Source of the DNA: Oegoconia quadripuncta
Lineage: Eukaryota; Arthropoda; Insecta; Lepidoptera; Autostichidae
Length of the DNA: 64,000 bases
Direction: 5' to 3'
Assembly: GCA_949316235.1 (NCBI GenBank)
Contig: OX438757.1
Location: forward strand, 17,237,505-17,301,504
Shown: piece by piece, positions 33,636 through 44,602 of the stretch
Layout: each line of letters begins with the position of its first letter
Numbering within the stretch: the stretch's first letter is position 1
Position numbers and translations under genes: made by a program
Notes under the pieces: model-generated
What the model was told of the DNA's origin: nothing
The model's input: only the letters and a program-made list of their open reading frames with translations
The model's database searches: none

Positions 33636-34504
33636 CAGTGGTGGGCAAACCTTCATAGGGGGCCAGAAAGTTTAAGATTTTTCAGAGGAGGGCCATAATT
33701 ACCTATAATTAAAATGTGTGTTTTGAAATCTTTTAATCATATTAGAAAAACATTACAGTATTACAAACTTCACAAATGTTAGTTACAAATCACAATTTAA
33801 CATTTATGCGATTATAATTATCGCGGCCTACTTATATATTATTCATTTCGAAGGCCGTCGTCGTCGACGGGCCGAATGAAATCCTTTCGCGGCAAGGAGC
33901 TGGGGGTCTACTCTCTAACGAAAACAACTTAGGACGGCTCTAACTTCGGACTTTTTTTTTATGCACAACGGTTTGGTACTTGACCTCAAGCACACCTGAT
34001 GTTAAGTGAAGATGAGGTCGAAGGTGGAAGCGTACTGACCCGGAAACCCCAACACATTTGGGGGACTGGCTATCTTATCTCTGACAACCGGAACACAACA
34101 ATGCTATTAACATTGCTGCTTGGCGGCAGATTTAGATAAGATGGTGGTAGCTAGCCAGGCGGACATTTAAAATGCCCTACCACCAACCAAACCGAGTACT
34201 TAAACATGTACTCCGCTGGGGATCTAATTCGCGACCTCCGAATCGTAAACCCAATGTTGTTTACATGGAGCCACGGAGGCGGTTCTGCTAAGAATCCTTT
34301 ACTTGCATAACTTCAGACGTTTCTGGCGTCCCGTACTAACTTGTGATGTCGAACTATAACAACAAAAGTAAAATAATGACGATTGGTTTATAATGACACA
34401 GCAAACTGCAAAAAAAAGTCCGAAGTTAGGTCCGTCCGAAGCTATTTTAGTTAGAGTAGACCCCCCTGGCCCGCGGGCCGTACTTTGCCTACGAGCCACG
34501 ACTG
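33636..34504. mobile_element. hAT-type MITE with 8-bp target duplication, hosting a SINE
   Basis: Flanked by ATTTAGAC at 33628-33635 and 34505-34512. Ends CAGTGGTGGGCAAACCTTC and, reversed, CAGTCGTGGCTCGTAGGCAA are hAT-like. It also has inner inverted blocks (CTAACTTCGGAC...GTCCGAAGTTAGG). No transposase. SINE C at 33952-34284 was inserted later. Confidence 0.85.
33952..34284 (-). repeat. SINE family C, full length, inside the hAT MITE
   Basis: T-run 33952-33960 marks its 3' end. The head at right has a damaged B box (GCGAATTAGATCCCC). Confidence 0.9.
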
Positions 34505-34624
34505 ATTTAGACGATAACAGTTGTATTTGTACTTTCCGCTGTGTGCTCGTATTACAAAATCCGCCTAAAGTATTGTCGACATATCTCGCGTATTAACAAT
34601 TGTTATTAACAATAAATTTTGTAG

Positions 34625-35023
34625 TGGTAGAGCCACGCTGTAAGCTATTAGCTTGCAGCATGAATGGGCCAGCTCGACCGGGGAAGTACCACCCTCTCGC
34701 AGAAGACCGACGTCTGAGTAGTGGAATTTTGCCACTGCGCTTCGTCCGGTGAGCGAGGGCGCCGGAGGCCCACCTTCCAGTCTCTCTCCAGAATGGTAGC
34801 GGTATTTAAAGAGTTAGTACCCCAGGAGGGTACCAGCACTGCTGGAGAATCCCTCATCGCTCAGGCTGCCCTACTTATTCTGGGGTGGACACCTTCCTCA
34901 AAGGCCGGCAACGCATCTGTGACCCTTTTGGTGTTGCGGGTGCCCATGGGCGGCGGTGATTGCTTTCCATCAGGTGACCCGCATGCTCGTTTGCCGCCCT
35001 CTCATATAAAAAAAAAAAAAAAT
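34625..35023 (+). repeat. Repeat family D, longest copy
   Basis: Begins GTGGTAGAGCCACGCTGTAA, a possible pol III type head, and ends CCGCCCTCTCATAT plus A15. ~400 bp. Probably a SINE with a LINE-derived tail; the head class is uncertain. Confidence 0.85.
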
Positions 35024-35080
35024 TGTACCTTTCTGTAGGTATTAGTCTTATGTGACCCTGTTATTGGCGCATATATTAGT

Positions 35081-35410
35081 AACCACCTCCGTGGCTCAAT
35101 GTAAACAACATTGGGTTTACGATTCGGAGGTCGCGGGTTCGATCCCCAGCGGGGTACATATTTAGTACTGTTTGGTTGGTGGTATGGCATTTTAAATGTC
35201 CGCCTGGCTAGCTACCACCATCTTACCTAAATCTGCCGCCAAACAGCAATGTTAATAGCATTGTTGCGTTCCGGTTGTCAGAGATAAGATAGCCAGTCCC
35301 CCAAATAACATGGGGTTTCCGGGTCAGTACGCTTCCACCTTCGGCTTCATCTTCACTTAACATCAGGTGTGATTGAGGTCAAGTGCTAACCCGGTGTGCA
35401 TAAAAAAAAA
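35081..35410 (+). repeat. SINE family C, full length, best copy
   Basis: Head AACCACCTCCGTGGCTCAAT with B box GGTTCGATCCCC. The body contains GGCATTTTAAATGTCCGCCT and CACTTAACATCAGGTGTGAT, ending in A9. Confidence 0.92.
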
Positions 35411-36110
35411 TCACTACTTTGTTATAGTTATAAGTCACCAATGTAAAATGTACATGCTGTAGGTGATTTTAATAAATAAATAAATAACAATTTCCCTTTA
35501 GACTTTCTCCTACATATGTATATTTGAAGACCTACCTTAATTGTGTTGCCGACTTTACACTTCATTGCACAAAATTTAAGATAACATTTGATAAACATAA
35601 ACAAAGTTTACATTAATTATATCCTTCTTTACTGGTTGGTACAATTCCTATTTCGTACAATCGGCAAATCTTTCCCAATTTGTTCAATATGTCATTGATT
35701 GTGTTATTGAGAGATTTGCAACAAATTTGCTTACTGTGCACAAAAATAATAACACGAACTGCAAAATAAAATTCGTAGAATAAATATGAAGTTAGGTACT
35801 AACAGTAGTCTAACTTCGTTCCGATCTCCCAATCCCCTGGCAATGTGACAGAGGGAACGGCCTTGAAATGTTTATGGGTCACTTTTTGGTGATTCAGGGA
35901 AACGCGTGTGTTTTCTGTTCTCTGCCAATGGCGTTACGAGAATTGTGATTACGATTTACGAGTGAATAAATAACTATAAGTAGGTTTATTGGATGGAACA
36001 AATTTAAAATGAAATCCACTTTACAAAAGCGTCGCGCTTCTGGGCTTCTACATATACATATACCTACCGCCAAACTCAAAGATATAGCGATAGTCAATGC
36101 ATCTATTTTT
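35411..36110. other. AT-rich, nothing recognised
   Basis: Short AAAT repeat near 35475; no gene or named repeat. Confidence 0.5.
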
Positions 36111-36348
36111 TTCCTTTTTTTTTATTCACAACGGGTTAGCACTTGACCTCAATCACACCTGACACCAGTCTTGAGCATTGTGTTACATCATTACATGTGA
36201 CAAGGACGTACAGTGCATTGACGTCATAAATGATAGCAATTCCCAAATATGTTGGGGTTTCCGGGTCAGTACGCTTCCACCTTCGACCCCATCTTCATTT
36301 AACATCAGGTGTGGTTGAGGTCAAGTACGAACCCGTCGTGCATAAAAA
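36111..36348. repeat. Two SINE C fragments in opposite orientation
   Basis: A minus-strand 3' fragment (36111-36160) and a plus-strand 3' fragment (36243-36348) with ~80 bp of unrelated DNA between them, giving an inverted arrangement. Confidence 0.7.
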
Positions 36349-37521
36349 GAATTAGGCATGACTGCTGGATGGGCCGAAGCTTCCACATCAAAGGGCACAG
36401 ATAAATAAAATAAAATAAAAATAGTTTATTTCAATAACCTAAATTAATCAAAACATTGCAGGTTTTGGAATCTCCATTTAAGCAAGAATTTGCTTGTGTT
36501 ACTTAGGAGAGACCGCTCTTCTATAACAATTTTATATTTTATGTACTTAAGCTATTAAAAAGTTTTTTAACATTATTAATATTACTGTTACTTAATTATT
36601 TAAGGTAAGTAAAATATTTATCTATCTATAGATAACATGTACCTATCGGAGTTGGGCCGTTTGAAGCTCTGAGCAGTAGTCACAGAGGCACCAGCGGACT
36701 TCCAAGCAACTTTGCTTAGAGGTAAGAAGCAGCTACGATATCCAAGCAGGTAGCAACCCACACCATGGTGCGTTATGCCGCCAGCTGTCTTACCATCATC
36801 GCCGAAAAGATGGCCGGTTCTTTGTAAGAGCTTTCAGGCTTGAATGGCGAGAGACTCGTGTTATTTTCTGATATTAATAGCTTTGTTAGATTTGTGAAAT
36901 GATAATAGCGAGTCCCGAGAAATAACAAAGACCTGTCAAAAGAAAAGAAACAACAGCATAACTCCAAGACCCCTTGAATGAAGATAACAAGGTGATGAAT
37001 GAGTTCGAGTAGTTCCTTGAAAATTGCGCAATTTCCGAATTCGAAGTAAATTGCTAAACCATCCCCTAAAACAAAGCAATAGAGTTCACAATAGGGTAGA
37101 GCCATTTGACGATGGCCACTTGCCAGAGATAGTTGACGACAACATGTTGAATTAAATAAACGTGATGCAACGTGGTGAAAAAGAGAGCTTTCCAGAAACT
37201 TTTTTTTTTAGTTTTCGAGAAAAAAATTTCAATGAATCATGTAAAACAATTTGTTTGGTTAAACAAAACACACCGGACGGCTTGACGCATTCGACAACAT
37301 TATAGCTGGGCACAGTTAATCAAATACTTAAACTCCGTTAATGGCTAATCCGTTACACAAGTTAATTTCGTTAAACGTTAAACCGTTACATTTCGGAAGA
37401 TTTAACTCAACTTTAAGAACACGTGATAAAAATTGTATTTTTATATATTTGCGTTAGTCATCATCATTTTCATGTGATAAGTCCGCCGTTGTACTCAAAT
37501 TCTGTATCGATGCAAAACTAA
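36349..37521. other. Unassigned
   Basis: No recognised gene. A 110-codon minus frame at 36773-37105 is hydrophobic and low-complexity in parts; I cannot assign it. Poly-T/A runs near 37200 and repeated GTTAAAC-type words near 37320-37390. Confidence 0.4.
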
Positions 37522-37526
37522 TGTAT

Positions 37527-37574
<48 letters not shown>

Positions 37575-37659
37575 ATCAGGAACAGTTGCTGTCAAGCCGA
37601 TAGGCTTTTTACAGCGTCGCCGGGCGGGTGGGCGAGCGCGGGAGCGCTCTGCCCGTCTC

Positions 37660-37704
37660 TTGCATACAGTCATGGTGCGCGAAGCGCACCTTGACTGTAT
37701 GCAA
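37660..37704 (-). other. 20-bp hairpin in the LINE 3'UTR
   Basis: TTGCATACAGTCA and GGTGCGC pair with GCGCACC and TGACTGTATGCAA around a 3-nt loop, with one mismatch. It may be the structure recognised by the element's reverse transcriptase, as 3' stem-loops are in some LINEs; that role is inferred. Confidence 0.85.
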
Positions 37705-37927
37705 CAGCACGGAAAAAGTTTTTGCAACCGACGCCTAAGGGTGCCCACGGGGGCTCGAACCTCGGCTTAGGGCGTTGCATGGGGGAGTTTTTAGACTAAC
37801 ATGACTACCATCGCTTCGTAATGTGTATAGTCGAGGAGAAGAAACGACGCAAGAAACTCCTCGACACACAATTTTGAATTTTGAAAGAGAGACATGAAAA
37901 AAGAGAGAGGTGTGTTGTGTTAGTGAT

Positions 37928-40846
37928 CTAATAGCCAAAACGACTAGTGTCGACCGTGTATCGCGTATAGTGAGGCGGTTTGACGCGTAAAAGCCCCCGC
38001 CGGCGAGGGCAGTATATCGGAGATGTCGTTTTGTCGTCAGAGTGACGATGAATAGTGGCTAATGCCTTAGTAGTGTCGTCGTCGGAATCCGCGAGTACGT
38101 GCCGGGGACGCCTTTTCCGGAAGGTAGTCGCCGGTTCGTCGCGGTAAGTGGCGGCACTTACCACGCGTGGGTTGCGATGGTTGACAGCAGTGTCAAAATA
38201 TCTTATGGACGCAGCCTTCAGAAAGTGAGCCACGGTGGGAAGCTCTAAGTCTTTGTGCAATTCCTCATTGCGCACGAACCACGGACAGCCCGTGGCTTTG
38301 CGCATGAAGCTGTTCTGAACTTTCTGAAGACTGCGTATTGAAGCTCGCGCAGCGTGGGCAAAGTTGACGCTCGCGTACGTCATTATCGGACGTATACAAG
38401 TTTTGTAAAGTGTCACCTTATTTCTAAGGGACATTTTACTACTCTTGTTGAGCATGGGGGACAGACGGCCGAGCACCATCGCGGCGCGATTGCGCACGCG
38501 TCTGATGTGGGCGTTGAAAGTCATCGCCCTATCGAGGGTCACACCCAGGTATTTGACCGATTTACCCCACGGAATGGGGCGGTCGAACATACGAATGGGG
38601 AGGAGCTCCGGTCGCCAAGTGCGACGGATAGGCCCCCGAGTGAAGTACACGGCGGTACTTTTCTCGGGGTTTACCTCTATCCTCCACTTCCGAAACCAGT
38701 CGCCCAGGGCGGTGGCCGCGGATTGGAGGCGTTTGGAAAGAAATTCGCGTTGGTGACCGGTGGAGTAGAGGGCAGTATCATCAGCGAATAGGGCTAATTC
38801 TACGTGCGGGTGATGCGGAATGTCGTTGGTGTACAACGAATAAAGCATGGGGGAGAGGACGGAGCCCTGAGGGACTCCGGCTCGAATGGGATGGGGAGCG
38901 GAGAGAGTTCCCTCGACGCGGTATCGAAAGGACCTGTTCGACAGAAAGTCCCGTAAGATGAGTACGAGACGATCCGGAACACCGAGCTGATACAACTTGT
39001 ATATCAGCCCGTTGTGCCAGACCTTGTCGAACGCTTTCGCCACGTCGAAGAAAAGCGCCCCAGTCCCCCTACAATTGTGGCGCTTACTGAGACCCGAGAG
39101 TATGTACTCGGTTATGCGGTGTACCTGTTGGACGCACGAGTGTTTGGCCCTAAAGCCAAACTGCTCGTTGATAAGAAGCTCGTTGGACTCGATGTGGTCC
39201 TTCAGCCGTTTGAGAAGGACGCGCTCGTAGAGCTTGGCGAGTGTCTTTAGGAGACTTATGGGACGGTAACTGGATGGGCAGTTACGGGGTTTGCCGGGCT
39301 TTTCAATGCCGATTACAATTGCCTCCTTCCAGACCTGTGGAAAGAGGCAGTTGCTTATCGAGGCATTAAAAATGGCTGCCAGAAGGGACAGAAGCGCCTC
39401 GGGGAAGTGCTTGAGCGCTTTGTTGGAGATGCCATCAGCACCAGGGGCTTTCCTGGGGTGTGACGACCCGATAAAGGATTTGACCTCATCGACCGAGACC
39501 GGTGGGAGAGTATCAGAGGGGGGGAGGGAGGTCCTGCGTTCGACCTCGCTGTCCACCTCATCGAGGTGCGCTCGGTCTACAGGGAAAGTGCTGGGAGAGC
39601 ATTGGGCCTCGAGACTGTCGGCAAGGCACTCGGCCTTTTCTATGTCGTCGAACGCGGGGGAGAGATTAGGTCTCTCGAGTGGGGGCATAGGGGAGGTGGT
39701 GTCCGCCTTGAGAGATCGAGCCAACTTCCAGTAGGCCAGGTGAGAGGGCTCGATGTCTTTCAACAAGTTGTTCCAGCGAGTCTCACGCAGCTCATTGATG
39801 CGTTTCTTTACGTCCCTCTGTAAAGCGCGCATCCGAGCCTTGTTGGGCTCGCTGGGAAAACTGTCGTAGGCTCGAGTGGCAGCTCTCTTTGCCCTGATCA
39901 GTTCCCTGGCGTCATCGGGCAGGTTCCAGCGATACTCAGGCGTCGCTGGGACCTGTCTCGAACAGTCGCTGATGACGCTCTGGGTGTGGCCGGTCAGGGC
40001 ATCGATCGCCGAGACTGTCTCCTCCGCGGTGGAGAGGACCGCGGGGATACGACCGAGGAGGTCCGCACTGGAGGAGGCGAGGGTCTCCTCGAGCTTCCTC
40101 CAGTCGACCACGGTCTTGGTGACGGGGGTGGGGTCGGTGGACGCGCCTAACTGAACGAGTACGGGGCGGTGGTCGGAATTGAGATCGGCCATCGTTTCGA
40201 TGAGCCGTAGCTTAAGGCTTACGTTTTTGAGGATGATCACGTCGAGCACGTCCGGACGATGGTCGACGCGATATGGAAAGTGAGTGGGGTGCATGGGGCC
40301 TATGATATCGAAGTCAAGCTCGTCGGCGAGCCTGTCCAGGATAACGCCCTTCGGATTGGGGGCAGTCGAGTTCCAACGTGGGTGTTTGCAGTTGAGATCG
40401 CCAGCCAGAATGACGGCGTCTCCTAGACTGAAGAGCGATTCTAAATCGCTCTCCAACTGCAAGCACGGTTTGGCACAGGACATGTAGACTGAAGCTATCG
40501 TGATGGGCTGATGGCCGGTCATTGCTAAGCGACAGACCGAGGCCTCAATGTTCTCGAGAGGAGGGGTCGGTAGGGGTATGCAGTGCAGGGACTTTTTGTA
40601 GTAGATAAGAGTGCCCCCCTTAGCGGCGGACACCCTATCGTTCCTAACCAAATTGTAATTGGCGATTTTCGGATCGCGGGCAGAAGGTTTGAGAAATTCC
40701 TGCACTAGCATGATATCGACTCGATTGTCGGAGAGAAACTCAGCACACTCCATACGCTGTTGGTAATTGAAACCGTCAGCGTTGAAGTAGGCTAGAGTTA
40801 GGGATCGGGGTTTGACTCTACTCTGCTGCGTTTGTGTAATAACCAT
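37928..40846 (-). CDS. LINE ORF2: endonuclease and reverse transcriptase, 972 aa
   Basis: Nicks target DNA and copies the element's RNA at the nick. An apurinic-type endonuclease covers residues ~15-235 (YFNADG, LVQEFL, AGDLNCKHPRWN near 150, LNSDHRP near 223). Reverse transcriptase spans ~460-780: APGADGIS near 467, FDVAKAFDKVWH, RAGVPQGSVLSPML, catalytic LALFADDTALYS near 685 and KYLGVTLDR near 764. No RNase H domain. The start is the ATG at 40846-40844, which overlaps the ORF1 stop in TGATG; the sequence and order match the jockey clade. Uninterrupted, stop at 37928. It is likely translated by reinitiation after ORF1. Confidence 0.93.
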   Translation of the reverse strand: MVITQTQQSRVKPRSLTLAYFNADGFNYQQRMECAEFLSDNRVDIMLVQEFLKPSARDPKIANYNLVRNDRVSAAKGGTLIYYKKSLHCIPLPTPPLENIEASVCRLAMTGHQPITIASVYMSCAKPCLQLESDLESLFSLGDAVILAGDLNCKHPRWNSTAPNPKGVILDRLADELDFDIIGPMHPTHFPYRVDHRPDVLDVIILKNVSLKLRLIETMADLNSDHRPVLVQLGASTDPTPVTKTVVDWRKLEETLASSSADLLGRIPAVLSTAEETVSAIDALTGHTQSVISDCSRQVPATPEYRWNLPDDARELIRAKRAATRAYDSFPSEPNKARMRALQRDVKKRINELRETRWNNLLKDIEPSHLAYWKLARSLKADTTSPMPPLERPNLSPAFDDIEKAECLADSLEAQCSPSTFPVDRAHLDEVDSEVERRTSLPPSDTLPPVSVDEVKSFIGSSHPRKAPGADGISNKALKHFPEALLSLLAAIFNASISNCLFPQVWKEAIVIGIEKPGKPRNCPSSYRPISLLKTLAKLYERVLLKRLKDHIESNELLINEQFGFRAKHSCVQQVHRITEYILSGLSKRHNCRGTGALFFDVAKAFDKVWHNGLIYKLYQLGVPDRLVLILRDFLSNRSFRYRVEGTLSAPHPIRAGVPQGSVLSPMLYSLYTNDIPHHPHVELALFADDTALYSTGHQREFLSKRLQSAATALGDWFRKWRIEVNPEKSTAVYFTRGPIRRTWRPELLPIRMFDRPIPWGKSVKYLGVTLDRAMTFNAHIRRVRNRAAMVLGRLSPMLNKSSKMSLRNKVTLYKTCIRPIMTYASVNFAHAARASIRSLQKVQNSFMRKATGCPWFVRNEELHKDLELPTVAHFLKAASIRYFDTAVNHRNPRVVSAATYRDEPATTFRKRRPRHVLADSDDDTTKALATIHRHSDDKTTSPIYCPRRRGLLRVKPPHYTRYTVDTSRFGY

Positions 40847-42603
40847 CAACGGGCCGACTCAGTGTTAAAGGAGGAGATAGCGGCGATAACACGCGAGAAT
40901 TTGACGGCGAGGGCGAGACGCTCTTCCCTCATGCCGTTGGTGGCTCTGAGCTGCTGAGCCAGCTCAGCGATTTCGTCGACGTTGAAGACGCTGGCGAAAT
41001 CGCAAACTAGTGCAAAGTCGTCCTCCGCCGAGAAGGCGGAGGGCGAGGATGGGGGGCGTGAGGCGCGGGGGGCGGTTCTCCTGACCGGTGAGGCCGGCGC
41101 AGGAGGGGGGTTGGCCGCGGCCGCAGGCAGCTGAACCGGCCTGCGGACCGCGGGTGGAGGCGCGGGGGCGGCGACCTTTGCCCACGATGGGCGCAGGTCG
41201 GCGGGTGGGGAAAAACGAGTCAGCCCGGGGATGAGGGGCCGCGGTCCGAGCGCAGGGAATTGCGGCCCGGATGGGGGAGGGGGTCGCGGCCTAGGGGTCG
41301 CGGTCGGGGCAGCGGCGCGCTTGGGAGCGGCGCGCCCCCTGCGCGGGGCCATCGGGCATCCGCGGTAATTCGCCGGATGACCGGTGGCACCGCACAGGAC
41401 GCAGCTCGGAGGCTCGCTGCATTCCGCCCTGTCCTTGGGACGAGGGCAATCGGGGGTCCCGTGACTGCCGAGGCACTTTACGCACCTGGCAGCCGCAAAG
41501 CAGTTACGGGCGGAGTGCCCGTAAAGCTGACAGCGGTGACACTGTCCGGGCGGTCCCTTTTTGTTGGGGGGCTCCACTTTGATGCCCGAGAGCGAGCAGA
41601 CGGCCGCCAGCTTGTTGGCGATCGCCTTCCCTCCCTCGGTCATCGGGAGGATGACCAGCACCATATCGTAAGCCGATTTGGTGCGGCCATGGAACATGCG
41701 GTGGACCTCCAGCGCAGGGAACCCCTGCGCGTTGAGGTCCTCGCGAATCTCCCTAGAGTCGAGCTCTTTGGGGACTCCGCGTATAACTACGCGGAAGAGC
41801 CGCTCATCCTCTAGGGCGTAAGTGTGAAAGCCGATGGATTCGGCTTTCAGGAGGGCCGTGAAGCGGCGGTGATCGTCCGAGGTGGGAACCTCGACTTTAA
41901 TGCCTTGCGGCGTGGTACGGGCGTGCGTGAACGCGATCTTCCTCTCGTTAAGTAGAGAGGAGACGCGGCTCCACTTCGCTTTCTCCTGTATGAAAACAGG
42001 CGGGGGGCGAGTGGAGCGAGGCTGACGGGGAGCCTGTGAGGCAGGCGGGGAGGACGCGCCCGGCGGAGATGCGGGCGCGCGCGGCGGCGAGGCGGCCGCG
42101 AGAGGGGCGGGGGGAGCGGCGACTGCAGCGCTCTTTTTGGGAGGCTGGCCGGCTGAGGTGGAGGAAGAGGCGTCAGATTTGGCCTTACGCCTCCTCTTCT
42201 GCCTCTTTCCCACCGTGACGAACTCGTCCTCGGCGGAAGAAGAGGACGAGTTGGAGTTGGAGTTAGCCTCCGACTCGTAAGAGTCGGGGGATTCGGCGGA
42301 CGCCGTGTCCATGCTCTCCTGAGAGCACGGAGACTCGTCCTCCGATGTCGAGGTGCGTTCGCCCCTGACGGGCGAACGCTCGCGCTCCGAGTGAGCGGGG
42401 GAGGGGGAGCGGACGCGCTTAGAGGAAGCGGCCGGTAGGTTGGGCGTGAATACCACGTCCGGCGACAAGGACGGCGCCGCCGCCTCCGTTGCCGAAACGG
42501 CTGGAGCGGAGGGGGGCGCGAAGGCCAGAAGGGCCTCCTGGTAGCTCATACCGAGCTGAGCCAGAAGGGCTGGGAGGCGGGCCACGTCAATGACTAAGGC
42601 CAT
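40846..42603 (-). CDS. LINE ORF1: Gag-like RNA-binding protein, 585 aa
   Basis: Packages the element RNA. The N-terminal third is Pro/Ser/Ala-rich with acidic Ser stretches (SYESEANSNSNSSSSSAEDE) and a basic patch (KRQKRRRKAK). Residues ~270-345 match the PRE_C2HC-type region of jockey Gag (IRGVPKELDSREIREDLNAQ). Three zinc knuckles follow near 350-410: CHRCQLYGHSARNC, CVKCLGSHGTPDC and CVLCGATGHPANYRGC. The tail is Pro-rich. The stop TGA overlaps the ORF2 ATG by one base. Confidence 0.92.
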   Translation of the reverse strand: MALVIDVARLPALLAQLGMSYQEALLAFAPPSAPAVSATEAAAPSLSPDVVFTPNLPAASSKRVRSPSPAHSERERSPVRGERTSTSEDESPCSQESMDTASAESPDSYESEANSNSNSSSSSAEDEFVTVGKRQKRRRKAKSDASSSTSAGQPPKKSAAVAAPPAPLAAASPPRAPASPPGASSPPASQAPRQPRSTRPPPVFIQEKAKWSRVSSLLNERKIAFTHARTTPQGIKVEVPTSDDHRRFTALLKAESIGFHTYALEDERLFRVVIRGVPKELDSREIREDLNAQGFPALEVHRMFHGRTKSAYDMVLVILPMTEGGKAIANKLAAVCSLSGIKVEPPNKKGPPGQCHRCQLYGHSARNCFAAARCVKCLGSHGTPDCPRPKDRAECSEPPSCVLCGATGHPANYRGCPMAPRRGRAAPKRAAAPTATPRPRPPPPSGPQFPALGPRPLIPGLTRFSPPADLRPSWAKVAAPAPPPAVRRPVQLPAAAANPPPAPASPVRRTAPRASRPPSSPSAFSAEDDFALVCDFASVFNVDEIAELAQQLRATNGMREERLALAVKFSRVIAAISSFNTESAR

Positions 42604-43432
42604 TGCGAGACGAGATGAGCGCGTGAAGCGCGCTTAAAATAGAGTTGCGTTAGGCGCAGAGGGGTCCGACGGTGGGATTGCCCGCGGATGAGTACTACCC
42701 TCCCCGCCGGGTGTAGGCAGGGAGGTTGAGTGCCTATAGGTGAGGCCCTAACCCTCAGGTGTGTCGTGGTCCTCCGCCAATCTCAATGTGCGGAGGGTGT
42801 AAAGCCCTAGCTGCCCGAGGCGAGAGGGTAGCCGGCCGGGAGCGGTCCCGGCAGACGCCCAAACAACACCACGGGGATAGGAGGGTGGGATGGGTGGTTG
42901 GTAGGGCGGACGCACTCTAGCGCACGACTAGGAGACCCCCCAAGGCCGTACGCTAACGCCTTCCGATATTGCGTTTCCCAGAAGGGGAACCGCGAGGCTC
43001 GGGTCAGCCTCCTGCCCGAGACACTGTTGTCCCCTGCCTAAGGGGTGTCTGTCAGGGCGACCACCGCTAGGGGCGGATTTGCGACGATGCACGAATTCGC
43101 GTGAAACAAAAGGGACCTAGAACCCGCAGTGAAAACTGCGCGGCGGTCCCTATGCGCAATAACGTGTACGACGTTATGTCAGTCGACGCGGCCGGCCGCG
43201 GAGTGTCGCTACCGTCGCGGGTGCACGAAGTTGACCGGCGCGGGGTGAACGCGACACGGTTGTGCGGCACGCAGACGAAGACACGGAGCACAGCGGGCGG
43301 AGAGCCGCACGGAGCACGACGCACAGCACAGCACAGTCCAGCACACACAGATGGGGACGGTCGGAAGATCGAGCGATCGAACGAGCGGCGCGCGGTACGT
43401 GCGGTCGCGACGGAGGCGCGGAGCGGAATCTC
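42604..43432 (-). other. LINE 5' leader and internal promoter region
   Basis: About 830 nt, GC-rich and dense in CpG, ending exactly at the target duplication, so the copy is not 5'-truncated. The promoter must be internal in such elements; I see no TATA box. Confidence 0.7.
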
Positions 43433-43446
43433 TGTATTGCCTTTTT

Positions 43447-44602
43447 GTACAATAAAGCGTTTTCAAACAAACACAACAAACATTTTCCTGTCCTTAACCC
43501 ACTCTAGGTGGGGTCGGCACAACATGCCATCCTCTTCCACTCTCCTCTATCAGCCGTCATCTCCGTACTCACCCCTTTCATATACATATCATTCATATAT
43601 ACATATATCTATGAAATTGGAGATTTTTTTCTTCGTTAATCATATGTACCAATTTTTTATTTGGAAAATGGAATATATTTTCAAGATTTCACATGAAATA
43701 TCTCTTAATATATGGACTAAATCACATACTAGATTAGATTCGATGAAACTTTTACAAAGCGGTTCCTTTTAAAAATTAACACAACCTATACTTAACTTTC
43801 TTAATGTTATCCGATAATACACACAAAGTTTAGCAAAATTTGGATTTGCCGTTCCCAAAAAGATTTCAAAAATGTTTGTATGAAGAATACAGTCTTAATG
43901 AAATTCTTCATACAATACGCCAATTTCATAGGTAAGGACCTAATATATATTGGCGTTAGTGATCTACTTATAAAAACTGTTGGTTTGGGAGAACCCAAAG
44001 CAATCTTCCAGAAGGAAGTTACAGGTTAGGTACAAAAAAAGACGTGTACCTGTCTGTACCTATAATTGGAGTGTTGTGTGGTTTCGGCATTCAAATCGAG
44101 TAGAACCAACCTGTCTCTTCCCGTGGGTGTCGTAAAAGGCGACTAAGGGACTTTCCACCTAAAGACATCTATAGTTTTGCACGTTTCAACGGCGATGGGC
44201 TCACGTCACCAGTAACGTGTGCATTTCTGTATATTTCATAAGGTGAACCATGGATTTTGTTTGGGATATCTCTGACCACCCCATTTGGGATAAGGTCATG
44301 ACGTTATATGTACGTATAATTGGTAATTTAGTTATCTGGCATAATGTGTATATCTTCATGAAGATTAATATGTTCAAGTTCTCTTCTGAAAGCGAGGCTA
44401 GTTTCGCGTTAAAATATCTTTGCCCGTTGAGAAAAGTCATTCAACTTTAGGGTATAGCAGATTTTTAGCAGTTTATATTTAATAAATAGATTTTATGAAT
44501 GTCTGTTCGCCGACGTATCGTTGAACGATTCTTTTGATTTCATGCCATCCAGACTGGATTAACATATAGACTATTTAGTTATAGTTATATGCTAATTTAC
44601 CG
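43447..44602. other. Mixed unique and weak repeat sequence
   Basis: 43500-43640 resembles 11210-11420. 44100-44160 carries CGTGGGTGTCGTAAAAGGCGA, a phrase common in lepidopteran LINE-related repeats. No gene. Confidence 0.45.

Larger units (their letters stand above)
37531..43432 (-). mobile_element. Full-length jockey-clade non-LTR retrotransposon
   Basis: About 5.9 kb, flanked by the 14-bp duplication TGTATTGCCTTTTT (37522-37535 and 43433-43446). Order on the minus strand: GC-rich 5' leader (43432-42604), ORF1, ORF2, ~350-nt 3'UTR with a strong hairpin, and poly(A) (43 T as written, a few belonging to the target). Both ORFs are open and the tail is long, so it inserted recently and may be competent. 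GC content is near 60 percent, well above its surroundings. A 5'-truncated relative is at 50035-50266. Confidence 0.94.

Noticed and set aside
37531..43432. LINE considered as a telomere-specific R1-clade element (TRAS/SART type)
   Set aside because: The target is TGTATTGCCTTTTT, with no TTAGG repeats, and the motifs and order fit the jockey clade better.
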